This document shows, in pieces, positions 60,599 through 64,000 of a stretch of 64,000 bases of DNA (positions within the stretch are counted from its first letter, which is position 1; every line of letters starts with the position of its first letter). Source of the DNA: Catalinimonas niigatensis (GTDB lineage: Bacteria; Bacteroidota; Bacteroidia; Cytophagales; Cyclobacteriaceae); assembly GCF_030506285.1 (NCBI RefSeq), contig NZ_CP119422.1:3491001-3555000 (forward strand). The letters are read 5' to 3'. Both the position numbers and the translations under genes were made by a program. A model generated the notes under the pieces. The model was not told the DNA's origin. It did no database searches and saw nothing but the letters and a program-made list of their open reading frames with translations.

Positions 60599-61501
60599 TC
60601 AAACAAGTAGCTGTCCAATACCAAAAGTAAGCACATAAAGCAAGGTGGTTAGTGCCATCTGTTTCAGATAGGGGTCCAGAGCAGCGGAGGTTTTTTTATG
60701 CTGAACAGCCCGTCCATTTTTGATCAGTAAAGGCAAACTTATTACAAAAAGAAACTGCCACCAGGACTCAAAATTGACGATTACGTAGCAAACAGAACAT
60801 AGGATTCCTGAAAAGAGCAGCATCCAGTGGTAGGTAACGGCCCTGGAACGGCCCAAGCGAACCGGGATGGATCGCTTACCAGCCATTTCATCCGTGCGTA
60901 TGTCGCGGATATTATTAACATTAAGCACTGCAGTAGAGAATAGGCCACAACTCAAAGCAGGCAGCAGGTGATCCCAAGAAAGCTGTTGGGCATGAAGATA
61001 GTAAGAACCCAACACTCCAACAATGCCAAAGAAGAGAAGGACAGAGAGATCGCCCAGCCCGGCATAGCCATAGGGCTTACTGCCAGAAGTATAAGTGATG
61101 GCAGCAAAAATAGCAGCTATGCCTAGCAGCAAAAAAAGGAATAGCAGAAGCTGGTTTCCAGGAAGTGCAGCCAGTAGCAGCCAGAGCCCGCTGGCGAAAG
61201 AAAGAATCCCAAAAATGATCATTGCCTGCTTCATGGCCTTCGGACTAATATAACCGGCTTGCACGGCACGTGTCGGGCCTTCCCGATCCGCACTGTCTGC
61301 CCCATGGATAGAATCGCCATAATCGTTGGCCAGATTAGAAAGTACCTGCAGGAAGATGGTAGTCAGGGCGCTAAGCAGCAGCACCTGCCAGCTAAAAAGA
61401 TCGGCGGAAGCCGCCAGAAAAGCGCCCATTCCGATACTGGCCAGAGCCAGTGGAAGAGTGCGGGGGCGGGCTGCCATGATCCAGGCCTGGAACTTATTCA
61501 T
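60599..61501 (-). CDS. menA: 1,4-dihydroxy-2-naphthoate polyprenyltransferase MenA
   Basis: A 300-residue UbiA-family membrane enzyme that attaches a polyprenyl chain to dihydroxynaphthoate in menaquinone synthesis. The first Asp-rich motif is NLANDYGDSIHGADSADREG, the second is DIRTDEMAGKRSIPVRLG, and about eight membrane helices are present. The start MNKFQAWIMAARPRTLPLALAS is typical of MenA. The glutathione peroxidase gene lies 14 bp upstream (to the right), so the two may be co-transcribed. Confidence 0.95.
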   Translation of the reverse strand: MNKFQAWIMAARPRTLPLALASIGMGAFLAASADLFSWQVLLLSALTTIFLQVLSNLANDYGDSIHGADSADREGPTRAVQAGYISPKAMKQAMIIFGILSFASGLWLLLAALPGNQLLLFLFLLLGIAAIFAAITYTSGSKPYGYAGLGDLSVLLFFGIVGVLGSYYLHAQQLSWDHLLPALSCGLFSTAVLNVNNIRDIRTDEMAGKRSIPVRLGRSRAVTYHWMLLFSGILCSVCYVIVNFESWWQFLFVISLPLLIKNGRAVQHKKTSAALDPYLKQMALTTLLYVLTFGIGQLLV

Positions 61502-61515
61502 ATCCGAAATTTAGC

Positions 61516-62070
61516 TTAAGCTTCAATGGCTTTGATTAGCTCGTCTGACATAGGTTTGGTAGAGGAAGGAAAAAATTTGATCAGCTTACCTTCTTCATCT
61601 ACCAGATATTTGCAAAAGTTCCAACTGGGCTCCTGATCATTCCAGCCATTCAGTTTGCTATCACTAAGCCAGCGGTATAAGGGGTGTTTATCCATTCCTT
61701 TGACGGAAACTTTTTCAAACATTGGAAAACTAACCCCATAATTTGTTTCGCAGAAAGTAGCAATTTCCTGATTACTACCGGGTTCCTGCCCACCAAAGTT
61801 GTTGGCTGGAAAACCCAGGATAACCACTTTGTCTCCATACTTTTCGTACAGTTCCTGTAGCCCTTCGTACTGAGGAGTATAGCCACATTTGGACGCTACG
61901 TTGACCAGCAGCACTTTCTTTCCTTTGAACTGCGAAAAGTCGACGGCTTTACCTTCAATATTATTCAGGCTAAATTCATAAAAAGAGGCAGGTACTTCAC
62001 TATTTTTTTCCATAGGGTGAATGAAAGCAAAGCTCAATAAGCTAAGTGTGAGGATGGTTAAGGTTTTCAT
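61516..62070 (-). CDS. Exported glutathione peroxidase-family thiol peroxidase
   Basis: A 184-residue peroxidase that reduces hydroperoxides, probably with thioredoxin. It has a signal-like N-terminus (MKTLTILTLSLLSFAFIHP), so it may act in the periplasm. The peroxidatic Cys is in VNVASKCGYTPQYEGL; the Gln is in LGFPANNFGGQEPGS and the Trp/Asn site in WNFCKYLVDEEGK. The Cys form (not selenocysteine) is usual in bacteria. It is 2 bp from argS and so co-transcribed with it. Confidence 0.94.
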   Translation of the reverse strand: MKTLTILTLSLLSFAFIHPMEKNSEVPASFYEFSLNNIEGKAVDFSQFKGKKVLLVNVASKCGYTPQYEGLQELYEKYGDKVVILGFPANNFGGQEPGSNQEIATFCETNYGVSFPMFEKVSVKGMDKHPLYRWLSDSKLNGWNDQEPSWNFCKYLVDEEGKLIKFFPSSTKPMSDELIKAIEA

Positions 62071-62072
62071 AT

Positions 62073-63881
62073 TTACATTCTTTCGGGTACTTGTATACCT
62101 AACAAATTCATGGCGCTTTTGATTGTTTCTGCTACTGCTTTGGAGAATAAAACTCTGAAGAGCAGCAAATCAGCATTTTGTTCGCCAAAAATAGAAACTT
62201 CTGTATAAAAGCGGTTGTATTCCTTTGCCAGATCATACGCATACTGGGCAATAACGGAAGGAGCGTAATCGGCTGCAGCAAGCGATATTTTCTGTGAAAA
62301 TTCCGAAAGCAGCTTAATGACTTCCAATTCAGAAGCATGAAGGCTTTGTTGTTTCTTAATCACCGCAGTATCTTCCAGATTTAACTGCATTTCTGCCGCT
62401 TTTCTTAGAATAGCTGAGATACGGGCATAGGTATATTGAATAAAAGGAGCTGTATTTCCCTGAAACTGTACTGACTCCTGCGGGTTGAAGAGCATACGTT
62501 TTCTGGGGTCTACTTTCAACAAGAAATATTTAAGCGCCCCTATGCCCAATACTTTATAAAGTTCTTCTGCCTGTACTTCCGTAAAGCCTTCAATCTTACC
62601 CAGTTCCTCGGTATGTTCTTTGGCAGTGCGAATCATTTCGGCAATCAGGTCATCGGCATCTACTACTGTGCCTTCGCGGGATTTCATCTTGCCAGAGGGC
62701 AAATCTACCATGCCGTAAGAAAGATGATGAAGCCCATCAGCGTAGGTGCGTCCCAGTTTTTTCAGAATCAGGAAAAGCACCTTGAAATGATAATCCTGTT
62801 CATTGCCTACGACATACACCAGGTTGTCAAATGGATAATCCTCATAGCGCAGGTCAGCCGTACCCATATCCTGGGTAATGTATACCGACGTGCCGTCTGA
62901 GCGGAGTACCAGCTTTTCATCCAGCCCATCTTCACTTAGGTCTATCCAAACCGAACTGTCTTCTTTTTTATAAAACACGCCTTGCTGCAAGCCTTCTTCC
63001 ACAATATCTTTACCCAAGAGGTAGGTTTCGGATTCATGGTAAATTTTATCAAAGCTGACGTTGATAGATTGGTAAGTAGCGTCAAAACCTTTGTACACCC
63101 ATCCATTCATTTTTTCCCAAAGCTGCGTGACTTCAGGATCTCCCTGTTCCCACTTTTGCAGCATGTCCTGAGCGGCCTTGATCAAAGGAGCCTCTTTTTT
63201 GGCCTGCTCTTCTCCCACTCCCTCTTTCTTTAATGCTTCAATTTCTGCTTTGTAGGCCTGATCAAAACGCACATAGTATTTTCCTACTAGATGGTCGCCT
63301 TTGATTCCTGAAGATTCCGGTGTTTCGCCATTTCCAAACCGCTGGTAGGCCAGCATGGATTTACAGATATGGATACCCCGATCATTGACCAGGTTGACTT
63401 GCCTTACCTGATACCCATTAGCCTTAAGGATACGGGAAAGGCTATCTCCCAGAAAATTATTACGCAAATGCCCCAGGTGAAGAGGCTTGTTGGTGTTGGG
63501 AGAGGAAAATTCAACAACTACTTTGTGATTTTGTGCTTCTTTAAAACCATAAGGTCTTTTTTCTGAAGCATCAATACTTATAATGTTATGCAGCAGAGAA
63601 ACCCAAACGGAATCTTCTACCTCAAGATTTAGAAAACCTTTTACTACATTAAAGTCTTTAACAACAGAACTTTGTTCCTTGAGATACTGCCCTAATTCCT
63701 GAGCAGTATCCTGGGGATTTTTTTTAGTAAAACGGGCATAAGGAAAAACTACGAAAGTATGAGAACCGGCAAATTCTTTGCGCGTAGGTTGCAGATTAAT
63801 TTCATCAGTATCCAAAGTATGTGCATAGAGTTTCTGAAATGCGTCTGCTATATCTTTTATAATTACTTTTTCTATATCCAT
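62073..63881 (-). CDS. argS: Arginyl-tRNA synthetase ArgS
   Basis: A 602-residue class I aminoacyl-tRNA synthetase charging tRNA-Arg. The N-terminal Add-1 domain recognises the D-loop. The HIGH motif is seen as NKPLHLGHLRNNFLGDSL and the KMSKS counterpart as SGKMKSREGTVV, as expected for ArgS. The C-terminal anticodon-binding helices include NTAPFIQYTYARISAILRKA. Full length; possible -7 element TATATTTG (63951-63944) upstream. Confidence 0.97.
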   Translation of the reverse strand: MDIEKVIIKDIADAFQKLYAHTLDTDEINLQPTRKEFAGSHTFVVFPYARFTKKNPQDTAQELGQYLKEQSSVVKDFNVVKGFLNLEVEDSVWVSLLHNIISIDASEKRPYGFKEAQNHKVVVEFSSPNTNKPLHLGHLRNNFLGDSLSRILKANGYQVRQVNLVNDRGIHICKSMLAYQRFGNGETPESSGIKGDHLVGKYYVRFDQAYKAEIEALKKEGVGEEQAKKEAPLIKAAQDMLQKWEQGDPEVTQLWEKMNGWVYKGFDATYQSINVSFDKIYHESETYLLGKDIVEEGLQQGVFYKKEDSSVWIDLSEDGLDEKLVLRSDGTSVYITQDMGTADLRYEDYPFDNLVYVVGNEQDYHFKVLFLILKKLGRTYADGLHHLSYGMVDLPSGKMKSREGTVVDADDLIAEMIRTAKEHTEELGKIEGFTEVQAEELYKVLGIGALKYFLLKVDPRKRMLFNPQESVQFQGNTAPFIQYTYARISAILRKAAEMQLNLEDTAVIKKQQSLHASELEVIKLLSEFSQKISLAAADYAPSVIAQYAYDLAKEYNRFYTEVSIFGEQNADLLLFRVLFSKAVAETIKSAMNLLGIQVPERM

Positions 63882-63943
63882 GAGGAATGAATTGACATTT
63901 GATGCGCCAGGTCTACAGCGCTTTTTTAGTTTTGCAAAGATGT

Positions 63944-63951
63944 CAAATATA
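63944..63951 (-). promoter_or_regulatory. -7 element (TATATTTG) for argS
   Basis: TATATTTG on the minus strand, about 63 bp before the argS start. No clear -33 TTTG at the proper distance. Confidence 0.42.
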
Positions 63952-64000
63952 TATCAATATTGCATGCCTGTTAGTTTGTACAAATTTTAAAGCCCATTCT

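Noticed and set aside
1-64000. tRNA, rRNA, CRISPR arrays, insertion sequences, prophage or classic riboswitches
   Set aside because: No cloverleaf, rRNA-like block, spaced direct repeats, transposase or conserved riboswitch pattern was found on reading both strands; a covariance-model search would be needed to exclude small RNAs.

Overview
The window is a compact, single-copy chromosomal stretch of a Bacteroidota bacterium, most probably an environmental or marine member of the Cytophagales. The clues are a SusC/SusD pair, a complete ebo cluster, promoter-like TTTG/TAnnTTTG elements instead of sigma70 boxes, very few Shine-Dalgarno sequences, many lipoproteins, a ribosomal protein S16 with a long acidic tail, and the menaquinone gene menA. 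Housekeeping genes (rlmN, rpsP-rimM, mutS, pyrE, menA, argS) alternate with accessory genes. No rRNA, tRNA, CRISPR array or insertion sequence was found.

Layout. 1-2.7 kb: a prolyl-oligopeptidase-type lipoprotein whose start lies outside the window, then a GNAT acetyltransferase. 2.9-4.5 kb: an AT-rich islet with three perfect inverted repeats, a 54-residue minus-strand gene, an XRE regulator that seems to have lost its tail by frameshift, and a RelE-like toxin facing a convergent antitoxin-like gene. 4.8-11.5 kb: eboABCDEF, followed directly by a SusC/SusD pair and a strong bidirectional terminator. 16.2-19.5 kb: a PA2169-type four-helix protein, an MscS channel and an O/P-type porin. 20.0-24.4 kb: a tightly coupled three-gene operon (carboxylate-amine ligase of the ATP-grasp fold, a 665-residue protein with a papain-like Cys/His/Asn arrangement, and a divergent alanine-racemase-fold enzyme) that looks like an undescribed peptide or amino-acid modifying pathway. 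24.6-29.2 kb: a zinc dehydrogenase, a lipoprotein, a cupin and a second S9 peptidase. 29.6-33.1 kb: a second coupled operon (di-iron membrane hydroxylase, a ketosynthase III fused to a heme-oxygenase-like di-iron oxidase domain, and an unknown protein), probably making or modifying a fatty-acid-derived product. 33.2-34.0 kb: a HigBA-like toxin-antitoxin pair.

34-64 kb: rlmN; TRAP permeases with their binding protein displaced about 3.4 kb away beyond a polysaccharide deacetylase, a DUF2227-like membrane protein and a sulfatase; rpsP-rimM; a pair of four-helix membrane proteins, one fused to a redoxin; a short-chain dehydrogenase, nitroreductase, lone solute-binding lipoprotein, MATE exporter, Nudix hydrolase and SpoU methyltransferase; mutS; a NIPSNAP protein; a large hybrid histidine kinase and a paralogous pseudokinase-receiver protein; and finally pyrE, a universal stress protein, menA, a glutathione peroxidase and argS.

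How the parts may work together. The ebo products are known in other bacteria to help deliver a small-molecule precursor to the periplasm, and the SusC/SusD pair next to them could handle the same or another substrate at the outer membrane. The 20-24 kb and 29.6-33 kb operons are the best candidates for undescribed biochemistry. All function calls were made by reading motifs in the translated sequence; no database search was possible.
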